This document shows positions 15,115-22,556 of a stretch of DNA of 32,294 nt, piece after piece. The notes under the pieces were generated by a model. It was given only the letters and a program-made list of their open reading frames with translations. It was not told where the DNA came from and made no database searches. The stretch is from Paracoccaceae bacterium (lineage in GTDB: Bacteria; Pseudomonadota; Alphaproteobacteria; Rhodobacterales; Rhodobacteraceae): contig JAOTXT010000052.1 of NCBI GenBank assembly GCA_029862205.1, positions 1-32,294 of the forward strand, in the 5' to 3' direction. How positions within the stretch are numbered: the stretch's first letter is position 1; every line of letters starts with the position of its first letter. Both the position numbers and the translations under genes were made by a program.

Positions 15115-16080
15115 TTACGTGGAGCGATGCGGCAGCGCGCGCCATCCGCAAGTAGGGTGGGGTTTCACCCCACCGTCCATCCCGTCAGTTGGCACGATTG
15201 TGCGTCCCAGCGCGCAGTCGACAGGCCACGCCGCCACCTGCGATCCCGGCGCGGTCGCCGTAGGGTGGAACTTGTTCCACCGATTCCCCAGGGACCGGTT
15301 TGGTGGCACAAGTTCCACCCTACGGCCCGTTGCGCAAATTGGAGCTGGAGCGCGCTCCAACTGCAAACAAACGGTAAATGGTCTGAAAATAAATTTATAA
15401 TTCAGCGCGTTGCGAAGAATCTCACATGTGAGACACTGCCTTCGCCCCACCGCAGCCTCCCGGGCCAGCGCCTCGATCCGTCCCCAATCCCCCGCCGCGA
15501 TGGCCTCGCTGGGCACCACCCAGGACCCGCCGACACAGACCACGTTGGCGATCCTCCGATATGCCGATTGATTGGCCGCGTTCACGCCGCCGGTGGGACA
15601 CCAGCCGAGCGCGGGCATCGGTGCGGCCAGCGCCGCCAGCGCGTGCCGCCCGCCACTTGCCTCGGCGGGAAAGAATTTCAGCATGGTCCAGCCTTCAGCG
15701 CCCAGGGCCATCGCCTCCGAGGCGGTTGCGGCCCCAGGCAGAAAGGGCAGATCCGCCGCCGCGCAGGCCTCGGCCAGCGCCGGCGTCGATCCGGGCGAGA
15801 CGCTGAAGGCCGCCCCGGCGGCAACCGCCCGGTCCACGTCCTTGGGCCCCAGCAGGGTGCCTGCGCCGACCACTGCATCGGGCACCTCCGTTGCTACCGC
15901 CCTGATCGCCGCCTCGGCGGCATCGCTGCGGAACATGATCTCGATGACCGGCAGCCCGCCTGCCGCAAGCGCCCGGGCGATCGGCACCGCATCCTCGGCG
16001 CGCTCGACGGTGATCACGGGGACTACTGGCGCCCGTCCGCAGATCGCCCGCATCCGGGCCGACAGATCATTCGTGTGCAT
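15115..16080 (-). CDS. eda: KDPG aldolase (2-dehydro-3-deoxy-phosphogluconate aldolase), 3' end probably frameshifted
   Basis: Cytoplasmic class I aldolase that splits 2-keto-3-deoxy-6-phosphogluconate into pyruvate and glyceraldehyde-3-phosphate, the last Entner-Doudoroff step. Residues 1-210 are a normal Eda barrel: Glu47 (PVIEIMFR), Lys135 Schiff-base lysine (TMLKFFPAE) and GWCPTGGV. As read, the frame runs on for 111 more codons through the palindromic repeats to 15115, giving 321 aa against a usual 210-220. Restoring one base in the C run at 15445-15448 would stop the protein at 15422-15424 with 219 aa, so a missing base is likely. The ATG overlaps the end of the KDG kinase gene by 14 bp, with GGAG upstream, showing coupled translation. 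Confidence 0.85.
   Translation of the reverse strand: MHTNDLSARMRAICGRAPVVPVITVERAEDAVPIARALAAGGLPVIEIMFRSDAAEAAIRAVATEVPDAVVGAGTLLGPKDVDRAVAAGAAFSVSPGSTPALAEACAAADLPFLPGAATASEAMALGAEGWTMLKFFPAEASGGRHALAALAAPMPALGWCPTGGVNAANQSAYRRIANVVCVGGSWVVPSEAIAAGDWGRIEALAREAAVGRRQCLTCEILRNALNYKFIFRPFTVCLQLERAPAPICATGRRVELVPPNRSLGNRWNKFHPTATAPGSQVAAWPVDCALGRTIVPTDGMDGGVKPHPTCGWRALPHRST
15152..15174. repeat. Short palindromic GTAGGGTGG-type repeat
   Basis: GTAGG followed by GGTGGGG-TTTCA-CCCCACC (stem at 15156-15174) is a perfect 7-bp hairpin. The GTAGGGTGG start is shared with the larger palindrome 80 bp downstream and is typical of REP/MITE-like intergenic repeats found in many bacteria. Confidence 0.65.
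15257..15326. repeat. Long palindromic repeat (25-bp arms), MITE/REP-like
   Basis: The arms 15257-15281 and 15302-15326 are inverted copies with 24 of 25 positions paired, separated by a 20-base loop. Each arm begins outward with GCCGTAGGGTGGAACTTGT. The structure would fold very stably as DNA cruciform or RNA hairpin. No transposase is nearby other than the unrelated IS30. Confidence 0.75.
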
Positions 16081-16963
16081 CGGCGAACTCCGCGATTAAA
16101 TCCTCCATCGCCGCACGCGGGATGATCGCCCCGCGATGCGCCACCACCCGCGCGCCCAGCCGGCACCCCCAGCGCGCCGCGTCGACGGGCGGCAATCCGC
16201 GCAGCCGAGCCGCCTGATAGGCCGCGTCGAAGGCATCCCCAGCGCCCGTCGTGTCCACTGGAACCGCCACTGGTTCGCCCACAATTGCTTGGCCATTGAT
16301 CTCGGCGCCGCGGTCGCCGGCTTTCAAGACCATCTCTGGGCAGGCCTGCCCCGGCGAAAGCGCCGCTTCCTCCTCGTCGCTCGTCAGCGCGATTGTAGCG
16401 GCGCCATAGGCCCGGCCCATCCATGCACCGGCCTCCTCAGCCGGCCAGAGCCTGGGCCGGAAGTTCGGGTCGACCGCCACGGCGCCGCCCCGCGCCTTGG
16501 CCGCGCCTGCGGCCTCGATCAGCCGCGCGCGGCCTTCGTCCGGCAGAACTGCGAGTGTGATACCCGAATAGTAGTTCATCTCGGCGGCTTCCACCGCACT
16601 GATCCGGGCCCGCCAATCCCCTTCGGTGAAAAGCTCCCGCGCCGGCGCCGCGCCGCGCCAATAGGTGAAGCTACGCTCGCCCGCATCATCGGTGTCGATC
16701 GCATAAAACCCGCATTCGCGGTCCTGCACGGTCTCGACCAGGGCGCAGTCGATCCCCTCGGCCGCCCAATCCGCAATCATCCGCGCTGAATAAGGATCGT
16801 CGCCCAGACGGGTCACATAGCCGACGACGCCGGGCCCGAGGAGCCGCGTCATGTAGAGCGCCGTGTTGAGTGTGTCACCCCCAAACCCCAGCCGATACCC
16901 GCCCGCGCCATCGGCCGACAGCTCGGCCATGCATTCCCCGATGCAGAGAACCCGTGGACTCAC
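16067..16963 (-). CDS. kdgK: 2-keto-3-deoxygluconate kinase (PfkB/ribokinase family)
   Basis: This 298-aa sugar kinase phosphorylates 2-keto-3-deoxygluconate (or the galactonate isomer) to the substrate of the adjacent aldolase. PfkB hallmarks are GFGGDTLNTA near residues 26-35 for sugar binding and DTTGAGDAF (237-245), with Asp243 as catalytic base. I chose the GTG at 16961-16963, which starts 1 bp after the SDR stop (TGACGTG); longer readings run into the SDR gene. The gene overlaps the aldolase start by 14 bp. The aldolase neighbour supports KDG kinase over other PfkB sugar kinases. Confidence 0.88.
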   Translation of the reverse strand: MSPRVLCIGECMAELSADGAGGYRLGFGGDTLNTALYMTRLLGPGVVGYVTRLGDDPYSARMIADWAAEGIDCALVETVQDRECGFYAIDTDDAGERSFTYWRGAAPARELFTEGDWRARISAVEAAEMNYYSGITLAVLPDEGRARLIEAAGAAKARGGAVAVDPNFRPRLWPAEEAGAWMGRAYGAATIALTSDEEEAALSPGQACPEMVLKAGDRGAEINGQAIVGEPVAVPVDTTGAGDAFDAAYQAARLRGLPPVDAARWGCRLGARVVAHRGAIIPRAAMEDLIAEFADAHE

Positions 16964-16964
16964 G

Positions 16965-17717
16965 TCAGTAGGTCGCCCGCCCGCCCGATAGGTCGAAGGC
17001 GGCGCCGGTGGTGAAGCTGTTCTCCTCGGAGGCGAGCCAAGCGACCATGGCGGCAATTTCCTCGACGGTGACGAAACGTCCGCGCGGGATCTTCGAGAGC
17101 ATGTAGTCGATATGAAACTGCTCGACCTGGTCGAAGATCGCGGTCTTGGCCGCGGCCGGGGTGATGCAATTGACCGCGATGTCGTGCCCCGCCAATTCCT
17201 TTCCCAGCGACTTGGTCAGCGCGATGACGCCCGCCTTGGCGGCGGAGTAGTGAGCCGCGTTCGGATTGCCCTCCTTGCCGGCGATCGAGGCGGTGTTGAC
17301 CATCCGGCCATAGCCGGCCTCGACCATATGCGGCGCGATCGCCTTGCAGCAGTAGAAGACACCGCTCAGGTCGATATCGACCACCCGGCGCCACTCGGCC
17401 GGGTCGGTATCTATCACCGTCGCGTTGGCCCCGGCGATGCCTGCATTGGCGCAGAGAATGTCGATGCCGCCCATCTCGGCCACGGTGCGGGCGGTGGCCG
17501 ATGAAACCCGGTCCCAGTCGGCGACGTCCACGTCGACCATGCTGACCGGTCCCCGCACGGAAAGCTCATCAATGGTCTGTTCGCCCAGGCTGCGGTCCAT
17601 GTCCCAGATCGTCACGGTGGCCCCCGAATCCAGGAACCGTTCGGTGATCGCACGCCCGATCCCCTGCGCGCCGCCGGTGACGACTGCCTTGCGGCCTTCA
17701 AGATCGATCCGGTTCAT
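16965..17717 (-). CDS. Short-chain dehydrogenase/reductase (SDR)
   Basis: This 250-aa classical SDR is an NAD(P)-dependent alcohol/ketone oxidoreductase. The cofactor motif TGGAQGIG lies at 14-21, the NAG motif at 91-93, and the catalytic triad is Ser144, Tyr157 and Lys161 (YSAAK). Asp39/Asp41 after the second strand (TIWDMDRS) suggest NAD rather than NADP (inference). The ATG has GGAGGAG just upstream, 11 bp after the stop of the 2-hydroxyacid dehydrogenase gene. In a cluster with KDG kinase and KDPG aldolase it probably oxidises a sugar, aldonate or hydroxy acid; the exact substrate is not readable. Confidence 0.9.
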   Translation of the reverse strand: MNRIDLEGRKAVVTGGAQGIGRAITERFLDSGATVTIWDMDRSLGEQTIDELSVRGPVSMVDVDVADWDRVSSATARTVAEMGGIDILCANAGIAGANATVIDTDPAEWRRVVDIDLSGVFYCCKAIAPHMVEAGYGRMVNTASIAGKEGNPNAAHYSAAKAGVIALTKSLGKELAGHDIAVNCITPAAAKTAIFDQVEQFHIDYMLSKIPRGRFVTVEEIAAMVAWLASEENSFTTGAAFDLSGGRATY

Positions 17718-17728
17718 GTGCTCCTCCG

Positions 17729-18661
17729 TTAAATCACCTGGCTCAGCAATGGACGCCCGGCGAAATGGGCGGCCAGGTTGTCGACCACCATGTCTCCCAT
17801 CGCCTTGCGGGTCTTGGTGGTGGCCGAGCCCTGGTGGGGCGAGAGGACCACGTTGTCCATGCCGAGCAGTGCCTCAGGCACGTTCGGCTCGTCCTCGAAG
17901 ACATCCAGCGCCGCGCCGCCGAGCCCGCCCGATTGCAGAAGCTCGACCAGCGCCTTCTCGTCCACCAGCGACCCCCGGGCGATATTGACCAGGCAGCCTT
18001 TCGACCCAAGTGCGCCGAGCACTTGGCGCGAGACGATGCCGCGCGTCTCGGGCCCCCCGGGCGCGATGACGACCAGCCAATCGACCGCGCGGGCCATTTC
18101 GTTCAGACTGGAGAAATATTCATACGGCACATAGGCCTGCTCGCGCCTTCCGTGATAAGCGACCCGCATCTTAAAGGCCTGGCAGCGGGCAGCGATCTCC
18201 TTGCCGATCCGTCCCAGGCCCAGGATGCCGACGCGGGCGCCGGTCAACTCGCCGGTCAGCGTGTAGTTGCCGCCCAGCCATTTGCCGGTCCGCACATACT
18301 GATCGGTCTGGGAGATCCGGCGGCAAAGCGCCAGCATCAGCCCGACGGTCAGCTCGGCCACCGCGTCGTTCAGGCAGTCAGGCGTGTTGCAGAGGCGGAC
18401 ACCGTGCTCTCTGCACGCCTCCGCATCGACCGAGTCATAGCCGACCCCGAAGCTGGAGATGACCTGAAGATTTGGCAGCGCCTCGATGATCGCGCGCGAA
18501 GCGCCTGTCGCCGTCGCGATCGCCCGCACATTCGGCGCTGCCTCAGCCAGGGCCGCGTCCCTGTCCTCGGCTTCCCATAAACGGTGCACTATGTAGGCTT
18601 TGTCCAGCGCCGCCTCGATATGCGTCATCATCGGTCCGACTTGGACAATCTCGGGCTTCAT
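17729..18661 (-). CDS. D-isomer-specific 2-hydroxyacid dehydrogenase (GhrB-like)
   Basis: This 310-aa NAD(P)-dependent enzyme interconverts a 2-keto acid and a D-2-hydroxy acid, for example glyoxylate/hydroxypyruvate or 2-ketogluconate. The Rossmann motif GLGRIG sits at 148-153. The catalytic residues are Arg229 (NIARGS), Glu258 (DVFEDEP) and His276 (LSPHQGS). I chose the ATG at 18661, with GGGGAG 6 bases upstream. It is the first gene of the minus-strand operon with the SDR, kdgK and eda, and is divergent from the 3-hydroxyisobutyrate dehydrogenase-like gene. Confidence 0.9.
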   Translation of the reverse strand: MKPEIVQVGPMMTHIEAALDKAYIVHRLWEAEDRDAALAEAAPNVRAIATATGASRAIIEALPNLQVISSFGVGYDSVDAEACREHGVRLCNTPDCLNDAVAELTVGLMLALCRRISQTDQYVRTGKWLGGNYTLTGELTGARVGILGLGRIGKEIAARCQAFKMRVAYHGRREQAYVPYEYFSSLNEMARAVDWLVVIAPGGPETRGIVSRQVLGALGSKGCLVNIARGSLVDEKALVELLQSGGLGGAALDVFEDEPNVPEALLGMDNVVLSPHQGSATTKTRKAMGDMVVDNLAAHFAGRPLLSQVI

Positions 18662-18707
18662 GCGGCGCTCCCCACTCGTCAAACACTCTCCCCGATGGTT
18701 TACAAGA

Positions 18708-18737
18708 TCGGCGCGGGCAAACAATAGCCCGCGCCGA
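18708..18737. promoter_or_regulatory. Perfect hairpin in the divergent promoter region
   Basis: TCGGCGCGGGC and GCCCGCGCCGA form an 11-bp perfect inverted repeat with an 8-base loop (AAACAATA), in the middle of the 99-bp gap between divergent genes. Being between two starts, it cannot be an ordinary terminator for either. It could be a large operator or a 5'-leader stem for one transcript. Confidence 0.5.
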
Positions 18738-18760
18738 CAATAGGCTAAGGAGAGTGACGG

Positions 18761-19648
18761 ATGCGGATTGCGTTCATCGGGCTGGGAGCCATGGGCCGGG
18801 GCATGGCGGCGACGCTGATCGGGGCGGGTCACAATGTCGTGGGCTTTGACCTCAGCGAAGCGGCGCTCGAGTGGCTGGTAGGCGCGGGCGGCCAGCGCGC
18901 AGGCAGCGCGGCGGAAGCGTGTGCGAACGCCGAGGCCGTCGTCTTGATGGTAGTGAATGCCAGCCAGGCCGAGGCGGCGATCTTCGGGTCGGGCGGTGTC
19001 GTTGAGGGCTTGGCGCCGGGGGTGTTGATCCTTTCTTCGGTGACGATGCCGGCGGAGGATGCCGAGCGCCTAGGCGCTCGCGCTGCCGAAGCCGGATTTC
19101 TTTATCTCGACGCCCCGGTCTCGGGCGGCACGGTCGGGGCCGAGAGCGGAAGCCTGACCTTCATGGCTGCTGGATCAGACGCGGCGTGGAAAGCCGCGCA
19201 GCCCTTGCTCGACGTGATGGGCCAGAACGTCTACCGCTTCGGTGACCGCCCTGGGCCAGGTTCGACCATGAAGATGGTCCATCAGCTTGCGGCCGGCTGC
19301 AATCTGGCCGTGGCGGCCGAGGTGATGAGTATTGGAGCGCATCTGGGGCTCGACCCAGTCCAGGTTCTGGAGGTGCTGAACGTCTCCGCTGGTGGCTCGT
19401 GGATGATCGCCAATCGTGGGCCGCGCATGCTGACCGAAGGCGAGGACGCGAAATCGGCGGTGGACATCTTCGTCAAGGATCTGGGCATCGTGCTGGACGC
19501 GGCGCGGGGCGCGCGTTTCCCTGTGCCTGTTTCTTCCGCCGCGCTGCAGGTTTTCCTGGGCGCGTCCGGGGCTGGGTTCGGCGGGCATGACGACAGCCAG
19601 GCAACCCGGTTCTATGAGCATTTGGGGGGCAAGCGCGTTCGCCGCTGA
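18761..19648 (+). CDS. NAD(P)-dependent 3-hydroxyacid dehydrogenase (3-hydroxyisobutyrate/L-threonate dehydrogenase family)
   Basis: This 295-aa beta-hydroxyacid dehydrogenase oxidises a 3-hydroxy acid with NAD(P). It has the N-terminal Rossmann motif GLGAMGRGM (7-15), the substrate loop DAPVSGG (117-123) and catalytic Lys171 in GSTMKMVHQ, exactly at the family position. Family members include 3-hydroxyisobutyrate, tartronate semialdehyde and L-threonate (LtnD) dehydrogenases; the context of sugar-acid genes favours a sugar-acid substrate, but this is inference. The ATG has AAGGAG 7 bases upstream. It is divergent from the 2-hydroxyacid dehydrogenase and precedes the RpiR regulator. Confidence 0.9.
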   Translation: MRIAFIGLGAMGRGMAATLIGAGHNVVGFDLSEAALEWLVGAGGQRAGSAAEACANAEAVVLMVVNASQAEAAIFGSGGVVEGLAPGVLILSSVTMPAEDAERLGARAAEAGFLYLDAPVSGGTVGAESGSLTFMAAGSDAAWKAAQPLLDVMGQNVYRFGDRPGPGSTMKMVHQLAAGCNLAVAAEVMSIGAHLGLDPVQVLEVLNVSAGGSWMIANRGPRMLTEGEDAKSAVDIFVKDLGIVLDAARGARFPVPVSSAALQVFLGASGAGFGGHDDSQATRFYEHLGGKRVRR

Positions 19649-19689
19649 GCGCCTGAAATTTGTTGCGCGGTCGGATTGCCTGGCGTATT

Positions 19690-19707
19690 TTGGTTCAAAT
19701 GAACCAA
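19690..19707. promoter_or_regulatory. Perfect inverted repeat upstream of the RpiR regulator gene, candidate operator
   Basis: TTGGTTCA-AA-TGAACCAA is an 8+8 bp perfect inverted repeat with a 2-base centre, ending 21 bp before the regulator's start codon. Position and symmetry suit autoregulation by the dimeric RpiR protein and control of the downstream operon. The site is seen in the sequence; binding is inferred. Confidence 0.55.
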
Positions 19708-19728
19708 TTTTAGATCAGATGGTTCGAC

Positions 19729-20637
19729 ATGCCCAATGCGCCGCGCTCCGCCGACGAGGTTCTGGACTGCCTGACGGAAGGCTTCGCCGGGTTTTCGCCC
19801 CAACTCCAGCGCGCCGCGCGGTTCGTGATCGACCAACCGCGCGAGGTGGGCGTTCAGTCGATGCGGGCGCTGGCCTCGAAGGCTGAGGTCCACCCCAACA
19901 CACTCGTCCGCCTCGCTCAGCAGATCGGCTTCGACGGCTATGACGAGATGCGTGAACGCTTCCGGGACTTCATGGTTACGGGCGGACTCGGCGGCTTCGG
20001 TGATCGGGCGCGCTGGCTGCAGCAACTTGGCGCCGAGGGCGGCAGCTCGGCAGTGATTGCCGGAATGGCGGCGGCAACCTCGGCGAATATCGAAACGATG
20101 TGGCGCGGCCAGGAGGCCGAGGCGCTGGAACGCGCGGCGGATGCGATCCTGGGCGCGCGCCAGGTCTTTGTGCTGGGGCTCGGCGCGGCCGAGAGCTTGG
20201 CGCATCAGTTCTGGTACGTGACACGCATGGCGTTCGGCCACATCACACCGATACCGAGGCGTGGCGCATTGGCGATCGACGAGTTGGCGTGGGCAGAACC
20301 CGCGGACCTGTTGATGGCGTTAACCTTCCAGCCCTACCGGGCGGAGACGATGGCCGCCGTACGGTTGGCCAAACGGCGCGGCTCTCGCGTGTTGGGGATC
20401 ACGGACAGTGTGACCTCTCCCTTGGCTCGCATGGCAGATCAGAGCCTGGTCTCGCCCACGCACACGCCGCACTTCTTCCAAAGCAACGCGGCGCTGACCG
20501 CGCTGCTGGAAGGGCTCGTGGCAATTCTGGTGGCGCGTGCGGGAGACAAGGCGCGGAACCGGATCGAAGCCTTTCACGCAGAGCGCCAGGCCGCCGGCAT
20601 CTACGAAGAACCCGAGCCCCTATCCCGGCTTGGATGA
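19729..20637 (+). CDS. MurR/RpiR-family transcriptional regulator
   Basis: This 302-aa regulator has an N-terminal HTH_6 domain (about 10-85; AEVHPNTLVRLAQQIGFDGYDEMRERFRD is the recognition part) and a C-terminal SIS domain (about 125-260), which in this family binds phosphosugars or related ligands. The start ATG is preceded by the TTGGTTCA inverted repeat but only a weak ribosome site. The stop is 9 bp before the Rieske gene, so it leads that operon. Ligands could include KDPG, given the nearby kinase and aldolase genes, by analogy with HexR (inference). Confidence 0.92.
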   Translation: MPNAPRSADEVLDCLTEGFAGFSPQLQRAARFVIDQPREVGVQSMRALASKAEVHPNTLVRLAQQIGFDGYDEMRERFRDFMVTGGLGGFGDRARWLQQLGAEGGSSAVIAGMAAATSANIETMWRGQEAEALERAADAILGARQVFVLGLGAAESLAHQFWYVTRMAFGHITPIPRRGALAIDELAWAEPADLLMALTFQPYRAETMAAVRLAKRRGSRVLGITDSVTSPLARMADQSLVSPTHTPHFFQSNAALTALLEGLVAILVARAGDKARNRIEAFHAERQAAGIYEEPEPLSRLG

Positions 20638-20646
20638 GGTGATGGC

Positions 20647-21720
20647 ATGAACGAGATCGGACCCATCCACGCGCTGACCGCGGACTACTACACCGATCCC
20701 GGCATCTACCGGCGCACGGTCGAACGGATTTTCGAGCGGTCGTGGCAATATGTCTGCCACGAAAGCCAGATCCCCGAAGCCGGTGACTTTCTGGCTTTCA
20801 CCTTGTTGGATCAGGACCTCTTCGTGGTGCGCGGGCGCGATGGCGGGGTGCGCTGCTTTTACAATGTCTGCCGGCACCGGGGGCATCCGCTGGTCAGCGA
20901 GACCGGCCGCGCGCGGGTGCTGGTCTGTCCCTACCACGCTTGGTCCTACGAGCTTGATGGGCGGCTGCGCGCGGCGCCCGGATCAAAGGCGGTGCCGGGG
21001 TTCGATGCCTCAGCGATTTGCTTGACCGAACTTCGGGTCGATACATTTCTCGGCTTTGTCTTCATCTCGCTCGACCCGGAGATCCCTCCCATGGCCGATC
21101 TCTATCCAGGCGTGGCCAACGCGGTGCGCGCGCTCTGCCCGGACATCGGGGGCCGGCGTTTCGCCCACGAGCACACGGCCCACGAATTCTGCAACTGGCT
21201 GGTCGCAGTCGAGAACTACAACGAGTGCTACCATTGCGGCCATGTGCACAAGTCCTTCGCCGACGGAGTGATCGACGGGGCCACCTACGACATCCAGCCC
21301 TTTGGGGTAGGCCGGGTCCTGAACCATACCTCGAAAGCGGCGAGCGGGGAGGGGGCGTGGTACGACACCTCCGGGTCGGACTATGGTTCGTTCTATCTGT
21401 TCCCGGCCTTTAGCCTGCAAATCTACCCCGGCGGCGTGGTCAACACCTACTATTGGCGACCGGTTGCCCACGATGACACGATCGTCCATCGCGGCTGGTT
21501 CTCGCGCGATGGGGCGGTGGATGATGCATTGCAGAAGGTGATCGACCTCGATCGCGAGACGACATTTGCCGAGGACCTGGCGTTGGTCAAAGCGGTGCAG
21601 CGGGGGCTTGGCTCGCGCGGTTACCGGCCGGGACCGCTGGTGGTCTCGCCGTCCTGTGGGATCAATTCTGAACATTCCATCGCCGCGCTGCACCAATGGG
21701 TGCGCGAGACGATCAGCTGA
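20647..21720 (+). CDS. Rieske non-heme iron oxygenase, alpha subunit (N-demethylase-like)
   Basis: This 357-aa terminal oxygenase uses O2 and electrons from a reductase to hydroxylate or demethylate its substrate. The Rieske [2Fe-2S] site is Cys75-x-His77 and Cys94-x2-His97. The mononuclear iron ligands are His196 and His201, plus an Asp in FAEDLALVKAVQRG. The bridging acid at position 193 is Glu (NECYHC), as in quaternary-amine oxygenases such as carnitine monooxygenase CntA. The ED..LV..VQRGL pattern also recalls GbcA/choline-monooxygenase-like enzymes acting on N-methyl groups. GAGGTGA lies upstream of the ATG. No reductase partner gene is visible in the window. The exact substrate is unknown; a betaine or N-methyl amino acid is the best guess. 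Confidence 0.9.
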   Translation: MNEIGPIHALTADYYTDPGIYRRTVERIFERSWQYVCHESQIPEAGDFLAFTLLDQDLFVVRGRDGGVRCFYNVCRHRGHPLVSETGRARVLVCPYHAWSYELDGRLRAAPGSKAVPGFDASAICLTELRVDTFLGFVFISLDPEIPPMADLYPGVANAVRALCPDIGGRRFAHEHTAHEFCNWLVAVENYNECYHCGHVHKSFADGVIDGATYDIQPFGVGRVLNHTSKAASGEGAWYDTSGSDYGSFYLFPAFSLQIYPGGVVNTYYWRPVAHDDTIVHRGWFSRDGAVDDALQKVIDLDRETTFAEDLALVKAVQRGLGSRGYRPGPLVVSPSCGINSEHSIAALHQWVRETIS

Positions 21721-21730
21721 GGGGGAATGG

Positions 21731-22555
21731 ATGAAACCGGAACGCTGGAAGGACCCCGCCAATAAGCTTTTCCCCTATCAGGTCGGGTTCACCGCGCCGC
21801 CGCATGATTTCGATGCGGCGCCGACCGACTTCCTGAAGATCGCGCCAGAGGGCGTCGGCGTCCATGGCCGAATGCTGCATGTGCCGGGCTATGCGCATGA
21901 GCTCGACCAGCGGGTCGACAATCTTGACTTGCTGGCGGAGTTCGTCGAATGCATGGCCAACAATGGCGCCGATATCTGCGGACAGGTCGGCACTAACTGG
22001 GTCCATGCGGGCGGCAAGACGCCGGATGACATCAAGGCCTTTCTCGACCGCGTCAGCGACAAGTATGAGACGCCGCTTCACATGGCCGGCTATTGCCTGG
22101 TCGAGGCTTTGCGCGAGTTGGGTATCGAGAAGATCGCTCTGAACTCGGTCTATTACTGGCCAGACTGGCGCGACGGCATCGCACGGTTCCTGCGCGATGC
22201 GGGGTTCGACCTGGTCTATGCGGGTAACTTCGTCGATTTGGGGTTCTATGCAACCCAGGAGGAGGTGAACGCGCTCACCTGGATCTTCCCTGGCGAATTG
22301 GCTGAGGCATCCTGTTCGCGCGCTGCCGAGCTTGGCGCGGGCGCGCAAGCGATTGTGGTCAACGGGATGCCGAATTTCCGCCGTGCCGATGGGTTGCCGC
22401 AGCGGATCGTCTCGCTAGATGCGGGGATCGAGGCGAAGCTGGGGGTGCCGATCATCTCTTCCGATACAGCACTTTACTGGCGTATCTTCAAGACTTTGGG
22501 CGTGGCGCCGACGGGCCGGCATGGCCAACTCCTGAGCAGCTTGCAGGGGGCCTGA
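21731..22555 (+). CDS. Asp/Glu racemase superfamily protein (maleate isomerase/arylmalonate decarboxylase-like)
   Basis: This 274-aa protein looks like a member of the Asp/Glu racemase-maleate isomerase-arylmalonate decarboxylase superfamily, two similar alpha/beta lobes with the active site between them. The first-lobe loop reads ADICGQVGTNW (Cys83), and the second ends with IVVNGMPNF then LGVPIISSDTALYW, the typical closing segment. The usual second-lobe catalytic Cys is replaced by Asn211, and the first-lobe Cys is displaced, so the canonical two-Cys mechanism seems absent. The ATG follows GGGGGA by 4 bases and is 10 bp after the Rieske stop. A decarboxylase or isomerase of a malonate/maleate-like intermediate is possible; function is uncertain. 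Confidence 0.7.
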   Translation: MKPERWKDPANKLFPYQVGFTAPPHDFDAAPTDFLKIAPEGVGVHGRMLHVPGYAHELDQRVDNLDLLAEFVECMANNGADICGQVGTNWVHAGGKTPDDIKAFLDRVSDKYETPLHMAGYCLVEALRELGIEKIALNSVYYWPDWRDGIARFLRDAGFDLVYAGNFVDLGFYATQEEVNALTWIFPGELAEASCSRAAELGAGAQAIVVNGMPNFRRADGLPQRIVSLDAGIEAKLGVPIISSDTALYWRIFKTLGVAPTGRHGQLLSSLQGA

Positions 22556-22556
22556 G

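Larger units (their letters stand above)
14855..15421. other. Repeat-rich non-coding junction downstream of KDPG aldolase
   Basis: No credible gene was found between the IS right end and the end of the KDPG aldolase core. The left part (14855-15110) shows nothing recognisable. The right part carries two palindromic GTAGGGTGG-type elements, listed separately, and a strikingly AT-rich patch (about 15385-15402) next to a perfect 14-bp palindrome at 15420-15433. A run of frame through this area extends the aldolase but reads as repeat DNA. Confidence 0.55.
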
